From Clostridia bacterium (GTDB taxonomy: Bacteria > Bacillota > Clostridia > Oscillospirales > Ruminococcaceae): DNA of 64,000 nt. Each line of letters opens with the position of its first letter. Within the stretch, counting starts at the first letter, position 1. The stretch is from contig JAGKVC010000001.1 in assembly GCA_021152595.1 (NCBI GenBank), forward strand, positions 1 through 64,000. The letters are read 5' to 3'. A model generated the notes under the pieces. That model was not told the DNA's origin and made no database searches. It saw only the letters and a list, made by a program, of their open reading frames with translations. Below are positions 54,268-62,776 of the stretch, one piece after another. The position numbers and the translations under genes are program-made.

Positions 54268-57200
54268 ACCGTGATATTCATAAGGTGCTGGTCATCGGCT
54301 CCGGTCCGATTGTCATCGGGCAGGCGGCGGAATTCGATTATTCCGGCACACAGGCATGCCGCGCACTCCGCGAGGACGGCATTGAGGTCGTGCTGGTCAA
54401 TTCCAATCCTGCGACGATCATGACCGACAGCACAATGGCGGATAAGATCTATATGGAGCCGCTGACAACCGAGGTTCTGAAGCGCATCTGCCGCAAGGAG
54501 AAGCCGGACAGCATTCTTTCCGGACTCGGCGGACAGACCGGACTGAATCTCTGCGCGGCGCTTGCAGAGTGCGGATTCCTTGCCGAAAACGGGATCCGGC
54601 TGCTCGGTGCAGATCCGGAGACGATCGCAAAAGCCGAGGACAGAAAGCGCTTTAAGGAAACGATGGATTCGATCGGGCAGCCCTGCATTCCCTCGGATAT
54701 TGCGGAGGATCTTGAGACTGCGCAGCGGATCGCGGATGAGATCGGCTATCCGGTGATCATCCGTCCTGCCTTTACGCTCGGCGGTTCGGGCGGCGGCATC
54801 GCAGAGACGCCGGAGGAATTTACGCGCATCGCGGAGAACGGTCTGCGGCTTTCCCCGATCCGCCAGATTCTCGTCGAGCGCTGCATTGCAGGCTGGAAGG
54901 AGATCGAATTCGAGATCATCCGCGATGCAGACGGCAACAAGCTGACGGTCTGCTCTATGGAGAATTTCGATCCGGTCGGGATTCACACCGGTGACAGCAT
55001 CGTGATTGCGCCTGCGGTCACGCTCGCGGACAAGGAGTATCAGATGCTCCGGACTGCCGCACTGAAAATCGCGGAGGTGCTGAAAATTGAGGGCGGCTGC
55101 AACTGTCAGTTCGCGCTCAATCCGGATTCATTTGAATATGCTGTCATTGAGGTCAATCCGCGTGTATCGCGTTCCTCGGCGCTCGCATCGAAGGCGACGG
55201 GCTATCCGATTGCAAAGGTCGCGGCGAAGATCGCGGTCGGCTATCGGCTCTATGAGATCATGAATAAGGTCACCGGCAAAACAACAGCCGCCTTTGAGCC
55301 TGCGCTTGATTATGTAGCGGTGAAGATCCCGAAATTCCCGTTCGAGAAGTTTGCAGGCTCCTCGCACCGCCTCGGCACGCAGATGAAAGCGACCGGCGAG
55401 GTCATGGCAATCTCCGATACCTTTGAATCGGCATTGCTCAAGGCGCTGCGCGGTGCAGAGGTCAAGCACAGTGCATTGCTTGTACGCGCGCTGCGTGAGA
55501 TTCCGGATGCGGAATTGCAGGCGCATCTTGTCCACGCGGATGATCTGCGGCTTTTTGCGGTTGCGGAGCTGCTGCGCCGCGGCAAAACAGTCGATGAGAT
55601 TGCGGAAAGCTCTCGCATCGACCGCTGGTTTTTGCATAAAATCTGCAATCTTGTGATCTGTGAGACGGCGCTTGAAACCCAGCCGCTGACCGGTGATCTA
55701 TACCGCACCGCCAAGCGCTTCGGCTATCCGGATGAGACGATTGAAGCGATCTCCGGAAAGGCGCTGCCTGAACAGCGCTTCCGTCCGCATTACCGCATGG
55801 TCGATACCTGTGCCGGCGAGTTTGCCGCAGAGACGCCCTATTTTTACGGTGTCTGCAAGCCGGATGCGCTGCCGGAAGCCGATGAAGCCGCACAGTTCCT
55901 CGCAGGACGCAGTCACAAAACCGTTGTGGTGCTCGGCTCGGGACCGATCCGGATCGGGCAGGGGATTGAGTTCGATTATTCCGCTGTACACTGTGTCCAT
56001 GTGCTGAAGGCGGCAGGCTATGAGGTTGTGCTGATCAATAACAATCCGGAGACGGTCTCGACCGATTTTGATACTGCGGACCGTCTTTACTTTGAACCGC
56101 TGACGCCGGAGGATGTGCTTTCGATTCTCGCGCTGGAGCAGCCGGTCGGCATTGTGACGGCGTTCGGCGGACAGACTGCGATCCGTCTGGCGCGCACGAT
56201 CGAGGAGGCAGGCTACAGGCTGCTCGGCTCGGATGCGGACAGCATCGACCTTGCAGAGGACAGAGAACGCTTTGACGCGCTGCTCGAATCCCTGCAAATC
56301 GAACGTCCGCGCGGCTGTACGGTCAATACGCTTGATGAGGCGCGCGGGGCAGTCAAAACGCTCGGTCTGCCGGTGCTGGTGCGTCCCTCTTATGTCCTCG
56401 GCGGACAGAATATGAATATCGCATTCGAGGAGAGCGATGTCATCGCGTTCATGCAGAATATCCTCAATGACGGCATTGACAATCCGGTGCTGATTGACCA
56501 GTATATCCGCGGTACGGAGATCGAAGTCGATGCAATCTGTGACGGCACCGATATCCTGATCCCCGGCATTATGGAGCATATCGAGCGCACGGGCGTTCAT
56601 TCCGGCGATTCGATCGCGGTGTGTCCGCCGGTGCATATTGACGACGATATGCGAAAGAAAATCTACGAGGATACGAAGAAAATCTGTCTCGGACTGCATG
56701 CGGTGGGACTGGTCAATCTGCAATACATTGTCCGCGGACGCGGTCTGTATGTGATTGAAGTCAATCCGCGCGCATCGAGAACCGTGCCGTTCATGAGCAA
56801 GCTGACGGGACTGCCGCTCTGCGACTGTGCAATGCGCGTCTGCCTCGGCGAGAAGCTCGCGGCAATGGAATACGGCACGGGCTACTATAAAATTCCGCCC
56901 TATACTGCGGTCAAGGTGCCGGTGTTCTCCTTTGAGAAGATCGGCGGCGAATCGCAGCTCGGTCCGGAGATGAAATCGACCGGCGAGGTCATCGGCATCG
57001 GCAAGAATCTGACCGAAGCGCTCTATAAGGGCTTGCGCGCAGCAGGCTACCGGCTCGAGGATACCGGCAGAAACCGCAACGGCGTTCTGCTTACGGTCTG
57101 CGATGCGGATAAACCGGATATCGTTGAAATTGCGCGGAAATTCGCAAGGCTCGGCTTCATGCTCTATGCGACGGGCGGTACGGCGGCAGCGCTCAGCCGT

Positions 57201-58319
57201 GCAGGACTTTCTGTACATGTGCTGCACAAGCTGCATGAGGGCGACACCGAAACCTTCACCCTCATGGAGAACGGTACGATCCGCTACATCGTCTCGACCG
57301 ATGCAAATGCGCGCATGGCGGCGCGGGACGGCGCAAAGATCCGCAAGAAGGCGGTCGAGCTTGGCATTCCCTGCCTGACCTGTACCGATACCGCGGCAGC
57401 AGTCGCAAACTGCCTGCATACCGGCTATCGGGATTCCAATGTAGAGCTGATGAATATGAATCACCTGAGAACGGCAAAGCGCCGCATACCGTTCGTCAAG
57501 ATGCACGGCTGCGGCAATGATTATATCTATGTAGACTGCATGGAAAAGCGCGTATCAGCGCCGGAATCACTTGCTGTTCAGCTCTCTGACCGGCATTTCG
57601 GCATCGGCGGCGACGGGCTTGTGCTGATGGAACCTTCGGAGCATGCCGACGCGAGAATGCGGATGTTCAATCTCGACGGCAGCGAAGGCAATATGTGCGG
57701 CAATGCGATCCGCTGCGTTGCAAAATACCTCTATGATCACGGCATCTGTTCGAAAAAGGAGATCGCAATCGAGACAAAGAGCGGTCTGCGCACGGTCACT
57801 GTCACCACGCAGGACGGCGTTGTGGTGCGTGCCGCGGTCAATATGGGCAGGGCGATCTTCGCGCCGGATCAGATTCCGGTCAGGAGCGATCTGCCGGAGA
57901 TGATTGCGCAGCCGATGACTGTCGCAGGCAGGGAATACAGCGTCACCTGCGTTTCGATGGGCAATCCGCACTGCGTCGTATTCTGTGACGCGCCCGAGCT
58001 GCTGGATCTCCCTGTAATCGGGCCGGAATTTGAGTATCATCCGGCATTTCCCGAGCAGGTCAATACGGAATTTGTGCAGGTGATCGACGATCACACGCTG
58101 CGGATGCGTGTCTGGGAGCGCGGCTCCGGTGAGACAATGGCATGCGGCACCGGTGCCTGTGCGACGGCTGCGGCGGCTGTGAAAAACGGTTACTGCAAGC
58201 CCGATACCGATGTGACGGTACACTTAAACGGCGGCGATCTTGTGATCCGATATACGAAGGACGCAGTCTATATGACAGGCGATGCGGTGCTTGTATTCAG
58301 CGGCGAGATCGAAGTCTGA
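54258..58319 (+). CDS. carB-dapF: Fusion of carbamoyl-phosphate synthase large subunit with diaminopimelate epimerase
   Basis: One uninterrupted frame of 1353 residues encodes two complete enzymes. Residues 1 to ~1065 are CarB: two ATP-grasp halves (VLVIGSGPIVIGQAAEFDYS at ~10 and VVVLGSGPIRIGQGIEFDYS at ~556) and a C-terminal MGS-like domain (LYATGGTAAALSRAG). From ~1075 it is DapF: FVKMHGCGNDYIYVD, the catalytic Cys pair in GNMCGNAIRC and MACGTGACAT, with FNLDGSEGN and NTEFVQV. An internal ATG (57450) could give separate DapF, but it has no good SD site. CarB provides carbamoyl phosphate for arginine and pyrimidines; DapF makes meso-DAP for lysine and peptidoglycan. The joining of unrelated pathways is unusual. 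The next two genes (dapL, lysA) belong to the DapF pathway. Confidence 0.93.
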   Translation: MPLNRDIHKVLVIGSGPIVIGQAAEFDYSGTQACRALREDGIEVVLVNSNPATIMTDSTMADKIYMEPLTTEVLKRICRKEKPDSILSGLGGQTGLNLCAALAECGFLAENGIRLLGADPETIAKAEDRKRFKETMDSIGQPCIPSDIAEDLETAQRIADEIGYPVIIRPAFTLGGSGGGIAETPEEFTRIAENGLRLSPIRQILVERCIAGWKEIEFEIIRDADGNKLTVCSMENFDPVGIHTGDSIVIAPAVTLADKEYQMLRTAALKIAEVLKIEGGCNCQFALNPDSFEYAVIEVNPRVSRSSALASKATGYPIAKVAAKIAVGYRLYEIMNKVTGKTTAAFEPALDYVAVKIPKFPFEKFAGSSHRLGTQMKATGEVMAISDTFESALLKALRGAEVKHSALLVRALREIPDAELQAHLVHADDLRLFAVAELLRRGKTVDEIAESSRIDRWFLHKICNLVICETALETQPLTGDLYRTAKRFGYPDETIEAISGKALPEQRFRPHYRMVDTCAGEFAAETPYFYGVCKPDALPEADEAAQFLAGRSHKTVVVLGSGPIRIGQGIEFDYSAVHCVHVLKAAGYEVVLINNNPETVSTDFDTADRLYFEPLTPEDVLSILALEQPVGIVTAFGGQTAIRLARTIEEAGYRLLGSDADSIDLAEDRERFDALLESLQIERPRGCTVNTLDEARGAVKTLGLPVLVRPSYVLGGQNMNIAFEESDVIAFMQNILNDGIDNPVLIDQYIRGTEIEVDAICDGTDILIPGIMEHIERTGVHSGDSIAVCPPVHIDDDMRKKIYEDTKKICLGLHAVGLVNLQYIVRGRGLYVIEVNPRASRTVPFMSKLTGLPLCDCAMRVCLGEKLAAMEYGTGYYKIPPYTAVKVPVFSFEKIGGESQLGPEMKSTGEVIGIGKNLTEALYKGLRAAGYRLEDTGRNRNGVLLTVCDADKPDIVEIARKFARLGFMLYATGGTAAALSRAGLSVHVLHKLHEGDTETFTLMENGTIRYIVSTDANARMAARDGAKIRKKAVELGIPCLTCTDTAAAVANCLHTGYRDSNVELMNMNHLRTAKRRIPFVKMHGCGNDYIYVDCMEKRVSAPESLAVQLSDRHFGIGGDGLVLMEPSEHADARMRMFNLDGSEGNMCGNAIRCVAKYLYDHGICSKKEIAIETKSGLRTVTVTTQDGVVVRAAVNMGRAIFAPDQIPVRSDLPEMIAQPMTVAGREYSVTCVSMGNPHCVVFCDAPELLDLPVIGPEFEYHPAFPEQVNTEFVQVIDDHTLRMRVWERGSGETMACGTGACATAAAAVKNGYCKPDTDVTVHLNGGDLVIRYTKDAVYMTGDAVLVFSGEIEV

Positions 58320-58345
58320 ACGAGAAACAGGAAAGGAAAAGATCC

Positions 58346-59521
58346 ATGAAAGTGAATCATCATGCTCTGGAACTGGAGCAGAACTATTTGTTTTCGGAGG
58401 TTGCAAAGCGCATCCGTGCATTTCAGGCGGCAAATCCGTCGCGTGAGCTGTTAAAGCTCAGCATCGGGGATGTCACCCGTCCGCTGAGCCGCGTTGTCAC
58501 CGATGAAATGAAAGCCGCCGCGGAGGATATGTCCCATGCGGAGACCTTCCACGGCTACGGTGCCGAGCAGGGCGAGCTGTTCCTGCGTGAGGCGATCGCC
58601 GGTTATTACGCACAGCGCGGCACGCAGATTGCGCCGGATGATATTTTCATCAGCGACGGTGCAAAATGCGACCTCGGCAACCTCTGTGATCTGTTTGATG
58701 CGGATAATACCGTGCTGCTGCCGAATCCGGTCTACCCTGTGTATTTTGATACGAGCATCATGTCCGGCAGACGCGTGATCTTTGCGGCAGGCACAAAGGA
58801 AAACGGCTTCCTGCCGATGCCCGATCACAGTGTGCATGCGGATATCATCTATCTCTGTTCGCCGAATAACCCGACCGGCGCTGTTTACAGCAGGGAGCAG
58901 CTTGCGGAATGGATTTCCTATGCAAAGGCGAACGGCGCACTGATTCTCTTTGATGCAGCATATGAGGCATATATCCGCGATCCGGCGCTGCCGCACAGCA
59001 TCTTTGAGATTGCCGGTGCTGCGGACTGTGCCATCGAGATCAATTCGCTCTCGAAGACTGCCGGATTCACCGGTGTCCGCTGCGGCTGGACGGTCGTGCC
59101 GAAAACGCTGCGGTTTGACGGCGCATCGCTGCATGATATGTGGTTCCGGCGCATGGCGACAAAATACAACGGCACATCGTATATCATTCAGCGCGCTGCT
59201 GCGAAGGTTTTTTCGCCGGAGGGACTTGCTGCCGCGCATGCCGATATTGATTACTATATGGAAAATGCGCAGATCATCAAATCGGCGCTGACCGCCGCAG
59301 GAATCCACTCTGTCGGCGGAGAAAATGCGCCGTATGTCTGGTTTGAGGCACCGGCGCATGCGGAGTCATGGGATTGCTTCGATACGCTGCTCAATCAGTA
59401 CGGCATTGCCGGTACGCCCGGTGTCGGCTTCGGCACGGCAGGGCAGGGGTGGATGCGGTTCTCATCCTTCTGCACGAGAGAAACCGCAAATCAGGCTGCC
59501 GCATATCTTGCGAAGCTGTAA
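58346..59521 (+). CDS. dapL: LL-diaminopimelate aminotransferase
   Basis: AAAGGAAAAG precedes the ATG at 58346; the upstream part of the frame lies inside dapF and is rejected. Marks of DapL: LKLSIGDVTRPL, FHGYGAEQGELFLREAI, SDGAKCDLGNL, CSPNNPTGA and the PLP lysine in NSLSKTAGFTGVRCGW. It converts tetrahydrodipicolinate directly to LL-DAP, the substrate of DapF encoded upstream. Confidence 0.93.
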   Translation: MKVNHHALELEQNYLFSEVAKRIRAFQAANPSRELLKLSIGDVTRPLSRVVTDEMKAAAEDMSHAETFHGYGAEQGELFLREAIAGYYAQRGTQIAPDDIFISDGAKCDLGNLCDLFDADNTVLLPNPVYPVYFDTSIMSGRRVIFAAGTKENGFLPMPDHSVHADIIYLCSPNNPTGAVYSREQLAEWISYAKANGALILFDAAYEAYIRDPALPHSIFEIAGAADCAIEINSLSKTAGFTGVRCGWTVVPKTLRFDGASLHDMWFRRMATKYNGTSYIIQRAAAKVFSPEGLAAAHADIDYYMENAQIIKSALTAAGIHSVGGENAPYVWFEAPAHAESWDCFDTLLNQYGIAGTPGVGFGTAGQGWMRFSSFCTRETANQAAAYLAKL

Positions 59522-59555
59522 TACAATCCGCGCATATTTGTAAGGAGCAGGAGAG

Positions 59556-60830
59556 ATGACAATGAAAAAAATACCGTTTATTACAAAAGCACAGGCAGAG
59601 GAAATCGCCGCACAGTATCCGACGCCGTTTCATATCTATGACGAGCGCGGCATCCGCGAAAATGCGCGTCTCGTCAGAAAGGCATTTGCATGGAACAAGG
59701 GCTTTCGGGAATATTTTGCCGTGAAGGCAACGCCGAATCCGTTTATCCTGAAAATCCTGAAGGAGGAGGGCTGCGGCGTGGACTGCTCCTCGCTCACCGA
59801 ATTGCAGCTTTCCGATGCATGCGGATTTTCCGGCAGTGATATCATGTTCTCCTCGAATGTGACGCCTGCTGCGGATTATCAGCTTGCCTATCAGCTCGGT
59901 GCCTATATCAATCTCGATGATATCACGCATATCGAATATCTCGAAAAGCTGACCGGCATTCCGGAGACGATCTGCTGCCGCTTCAATGCAGGCGGTGATT
60001 TCAAGATCTCGACTTTTGTCATGGATAAGCCGCAGGATGCAAAATACGGCTTCACGCGCGAGCAGATGTTTGAGGGCTTCCGGATGCTGATGCAGAAGGG
60101 CGCAAAGCATTTCGGCATTCACGCATTCCTCGCCTCGAATACCGTGACGAATGACTACTATCCGACACTTGCGCGGCAGATGTTTCAGCTTGCCGCGGAT
60201 CTGAAACGGGAGACCGGCGCGGATATCCGCTTCATCAATCTGTCCGGCGGCGTGGGGATTGCCTATCAGCCGGAGCAGACGCCGAATGATATCCTTGCAA
60301 TCGGCGAGGGCGTGCGCAAGGTCTATGAGGAGATTCTCGTACCGGCAGGGCTCGGCGATGCCGCAATCTTCACGGAAATGGGAAGATTCATGCTCGCACC
60401 CTACGGCGCACTGGTGACGCGCGTGCTGCATCAGAAGCATATCTACAAGGATTATGTCGGCTGCGACGCCTGCGCTGCAAATCTGATGCGTCCGGCGATG
60501 TACGGCGCGTATCATCATATCACCGTACTGGGCAAGGAGGATGTGCCCTGTACGCAGCTCTATGACGTGACGGGCGGTCTCTGCGAAAATAACGATAAAT
60601 TTGCGATCGACCGGATGCTGCCGCCTGTGGAGAACGGCGACCTGCTCTATATCCATGATACAGGCGCACACGGTTTCTCGATGGGCTATAACTATAACGG
60701 CAAGCTGCGTTCTGCGGAGCTGCTGCTCTGTGAGGACGGTACCGTGAAAATGATCCGCCGCGCTGAGACACCGGCAGATTATTTTGCGACCTTCGATTTC
60801 TGCGATATTCTGGACAAATACCGGAAATGA
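59556..60830 (+). CDS. lysA: Diaminopimelate decarboxylase family protein
   Basis: AAGGAGCAGGAG precedes ATG 59556 (59562 also possible). A fold III PLP enzyme: PLP lysine in REYFAVKATPNPFIL, GCGVDCSSLTELQL, HAFLASNT, the glycine loop NLSGGVGIAYQP, substrate residues in CDACAANLMRPAMYGAYHHI and VTGGLCENNDKF. The sequence HAFLASN differs from the usual HxHxGS of classical LysA, so it belongs to a divergent subgroup. Context right after dapF and dapL supports meso-DAP decarboxylation to lysine. Confidence 0.88.
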   Translation: MTMKKIPFITKAQAEEIAAQYPTPFHIYDERGIRENARLVRKAFAWNKGFREYFAVKATPNPFILKILKEEGCGVDCSSLTELQLSDACGFSGSDIMFSSNVTPAADYQLAYQLGAYINLDDITHIEYLEKLTGIPETICCRFNAGGDFKISTFVMDKPQDAKYGFTREQMFEGFRMLMQKGAKHFGIHAFLASNTVTNDYYPTLARQMFQLAADLKRETGADIRFINLSGGVGIAYQPEQTPNDILAIGEGVRKVYEEILVPAGLGDAAIFTEMGRFMLAPYGALVTRVLHQKHIYKDYVGCDACAANLMRPAMYGAYHHITVLGKEDVPCTQLYDVTGGLCENNDKFAIDRMLPPVENGDLLYIHDTGAHGFSMGYNYNGKLRSAELLLCEDGTVKMIRRAETPADYFATFDFCDILDKYRK

Positions 60831-60845
60831 TCCTTGCATAAAAAA

Positions 60846-60873
60846 AAAGCCATCCGTTCAACGGGTGGCTTTT
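60846..60873 (+). terminator. Terminator after lysA
   Basis: aaagccatccg and cgggtggcttt (one G-U) form a stem with a short loop, preceded by A's and followed by tttgatt. Confidence 0.8.
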
Positions 60874-60985
60874 GATTCTGATAGGGTAGTTTTTTGACGC
60901 CGATGAAGAAGCTGAACTGCAAACACAGACAAATGCAGGACATGTCTGATTCTGCGCTTTCAGATCATAAACAGATTTCTTCCGT

Positions 60986-61507
60986 TTACTGAATTGCATT
61001 GCAGAATAATAATCTGAGTGACAGCAGCAATATGTATATTCCGTAGCAAACAGCCAGCGACAGAATTCCAAACATGATATTGATTATATTGTATTGACTG
61101 ATGTCTGATTTTTTAATCGAAACAATCAATAGAGCTGCGGCTGCGGCGAAAGAAGCCGTACCGCAAATGACGGGATGTGTACCGAGTAAAAAAAGAAGGG
61201 GCAATTCAATTACAGTATATTCTAATTCCAGTTTGGGATAATACGAAATGCTTTTTCCGCAGCATTTGCTTTTGCCGTGAAGCAGTTTGCTTCCGATGAA
61301 AGGGAGCGTATAGAGCGTAGGAATCCGTGCGCCGCAATAATCACAAATGCAGTGACCTGAAAAAAGAAATGTGCGATTCTTTTTGTCGGCGCGAAATACA
61401 ATCGTAGTGAACCACCCGCTGAGTGCAACTGTCATAACAGTACATATCACATACATGACCGCGGACATAATCAGTTGGTATTTTTCCGTTGAATTCATAA
61501 TCTCCAT
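60986..61507 (-). CDS. Membrane protein with prepilin-peptidase N-terminal-like Cys domain, lacking the protease part
   Basis: About four membrane helices (MSAVMYVICTVMTVALSGWF; then two to three in the last 85 residues). Between them is CDYCGARIPTLYTLPFIGSK...CCGKSISYYPKLELEY, which matches the pattern of the Cys-rich cytoplasmic domain of A24 prepilin peptidases (C..CG ... LPF/IPVLSY ... CG..IS.YP..E). The catalytic Asp motifs of A24 (GxGD) are missing and length is only 173 residues. So it is either a truncated family member or a reused domain. It is the last gene of the A/T-rich group. Confidence 0.6.
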   Translation of the reverse strand: MEIMNSTEKYQLIMSAVMYVICTVMTVALSGWFTTIVFRADKKNRTFLFSGHCICDYCGARIPTLYTLPFIGSKLLHGKSKCCGKSISYYPKLELEYTVIELPLLFLLGTHPVICGTASFAAAAALLIVSIKKSDISQYNIINIMFGILSLAVCYGIYILLLSLRLLFCNAIQ

Positions 61508-61516
61508 GCCTCTTTG

Positions 61517-61963
61517 TTAATAATTGCCGCTGATCCCGGAGACTGCTGACCGAATGATATCTTCATTCAGATTGTCTTTAATGATCTGAACCTTATGATT
61601 CTGAACCAGAATCAGTGAAGGCGTTTTGAAGATTTCATATCGGTTGAGTGTTTCCTGATCTTCTTCTGTCAGATCTGAGACATCAATTATGCCGCATTGC
61701 ACTTTTTCGTCTTTACAAACGGTATTCAGAATTTGCTTGCATTCAGCACAGCTTTCGCAATACGGATCAGTAAACAGGAAAAGCCTGTTTCCCTCTGCCT
61801 CCAGTACCTGCGCGACATTTCCGGATGAAACAGGAACAAACACATCTGCATGATGATGTAAGCAAACGAAAACAGCCAGCACAGAGATCAAAAACAATGA
61901 AATGAACACAACCGTTCGGGCGAGCTTTGGCTGCTTCTGATTTCCCTCAGAATTGTTTTTCAC
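61517..61963 (-). CDS. Membrane-anchored thioredoxin-fold protein (CAEC)
   Basis: One N-terminal membrane span (TVVFISLFLISVLAVFVCLH) is followed by a short thioredoxin-like domain: FLFTDPYCESCAECKQIL with two Cys-x2-Cys pairs, CGIIDVSDL, and the cis-Pro loop FKTPSLILV. It is predicted to lie outside the membrane and to act on thiols or disulfides. It overlaps the end of the upstream CEKC protein by 17 bases. Confidence 0.7.
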   Translation of the reverse strand: MKNNSEGNQKQPKLARTVVFISLFLISVLAVFVCLHHHADVFVPVSSGNVAQVLEAEGNRLFLFTDPYCESCAECKQILNTVCKDEKVQCGIIDVSDLTEEDQETLNRYEIFKTPSLILVQNHKVQIIKDNLNEDIIRSAVSGISGNY

Positions 61964-62444
61964 TGATTACCTCCTTGAATTCATCACTGGAAGCAATCGC
62001 AGAATGTTTGATTCCGTTATAAAAATACACCGGTACCACGCTGAGGTTATTGTCCTCCAGTTCATCTTCAATAATCGAGAGAACTTGCTCGTTTTCTTTT
62101 TTGATGCTTCCGGAATCAGACGGCTTATTGTAAAGCGTTTCCAGTTCATCATATTTCAGATTCAAGCAGTCATCGTTCTGATAAAAAGCACGATTCACAG
62201 GTTTGTATATAATGCAGTAGTCTCCGGAACTGATCATTTCCCTGATACATCCTGAAACTGCTTTACTGAACCGTTCACATTTTTCGCATTGAAAGCTCGT
62301 AAAAATCACAAGCCGATTGGGCGCATTCTTATTTCCGTAAATCAGTCCGGTATCGGAGAACGAATAGACTTTTTCTTTTCTGGTTACTTCATAGACAGTT
62401 CCGATTCCGATCAATAAAGCCAGTATGATTAGAAATTTTTTCAT
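61947..62444 (-). CDS. Exported DsbA-like thioredoxin-fold protein (CEKC)
   Basis: A signal/anchor sequence (MKKFLIILALLIGIGTVYEV) is followed by LVIFTSFQCEKCERFSKAV, a DsbA-like active site, and a VVPVYFYNG strand with cis-Pro. It lacks much of the DsbA helical insert (165 residues in total). The start overlaps the preceding small gene by four bases. It probably forms or isomerises disulfides in an exported product. Confidence 0.7.
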   Translation of the reverse strand: MKKFLIILALLIGIGTVYEVTRKEKVYSFSDTGLIYGNKNAPNRLVIFTSFQCEKCERFSKAVSGCIREMISSGDYCIIYKPVNRAFYQNDDCLNLKYDELETLYNKPSDSGSIKKENEQVLSIIEDELEDNNLSVVPVYFYNGIKHSAIASSDEFKEVISEKQF

Positions 62445-62737
62445 TTTTCAACAACATCTTCTTTTTTCTTGCCCAGCAAGGTCTGCATCAGAAAAATGAG
62501 AAGAGCAAGAATCACAAAGATTGCACCGATTACAAGGAAAAGAGAATTTCCAAATACAATCGAAGTGAAATGACCGCCGTTATCAGCGCTCTCCGTTACA
62601 AATTCGACCAGTTCAAACGGATATTTCATACTTTTCTCCGTGAAAAAGCAGTACATAAAACCGCCTGCGATCGTCACAAATGAACCAAGAAGCGTAATAA
62701 AAAACGAAATTCCAAGAGAGTTAGATAATTTTTTCAT
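62441..62737 (-). CDS. Small two-helix membrane protein, unknown function
   Basis: 98 residues, with spans SLGISFFITLLGSFVTIAGGF and SLFLVIGAIFVILALLIFLM and a charged C-terminal tail (GKKKEDVVEK). AGGAGG is visible upstream of the ATG. No family recognised. It is coupled by overlap to the CEKC protein and follows the permease. Confidence 0.65.
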   Translation of the reverse strand: MKKLSNSLGISFFITLLGSFVTIAGGFMYCFFTEKSMKYPFELVEFVTESADNGGHFTSIVFGNSLFLVIGAIFVILALLIFLMQTLLGKKKEDVVEK

Positions 62738-62776
62738 AGTAGTCCTCCTTAAAATACTGATTTGTTATTGAATGGT

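Noticed and set aside
57450..58319. Separate dapF gene starting at the internal ATG
   Set aside because: No stop separates it from carB and there is no good SD site ahead of the ATG; kept as an alternative in the fusion entry.
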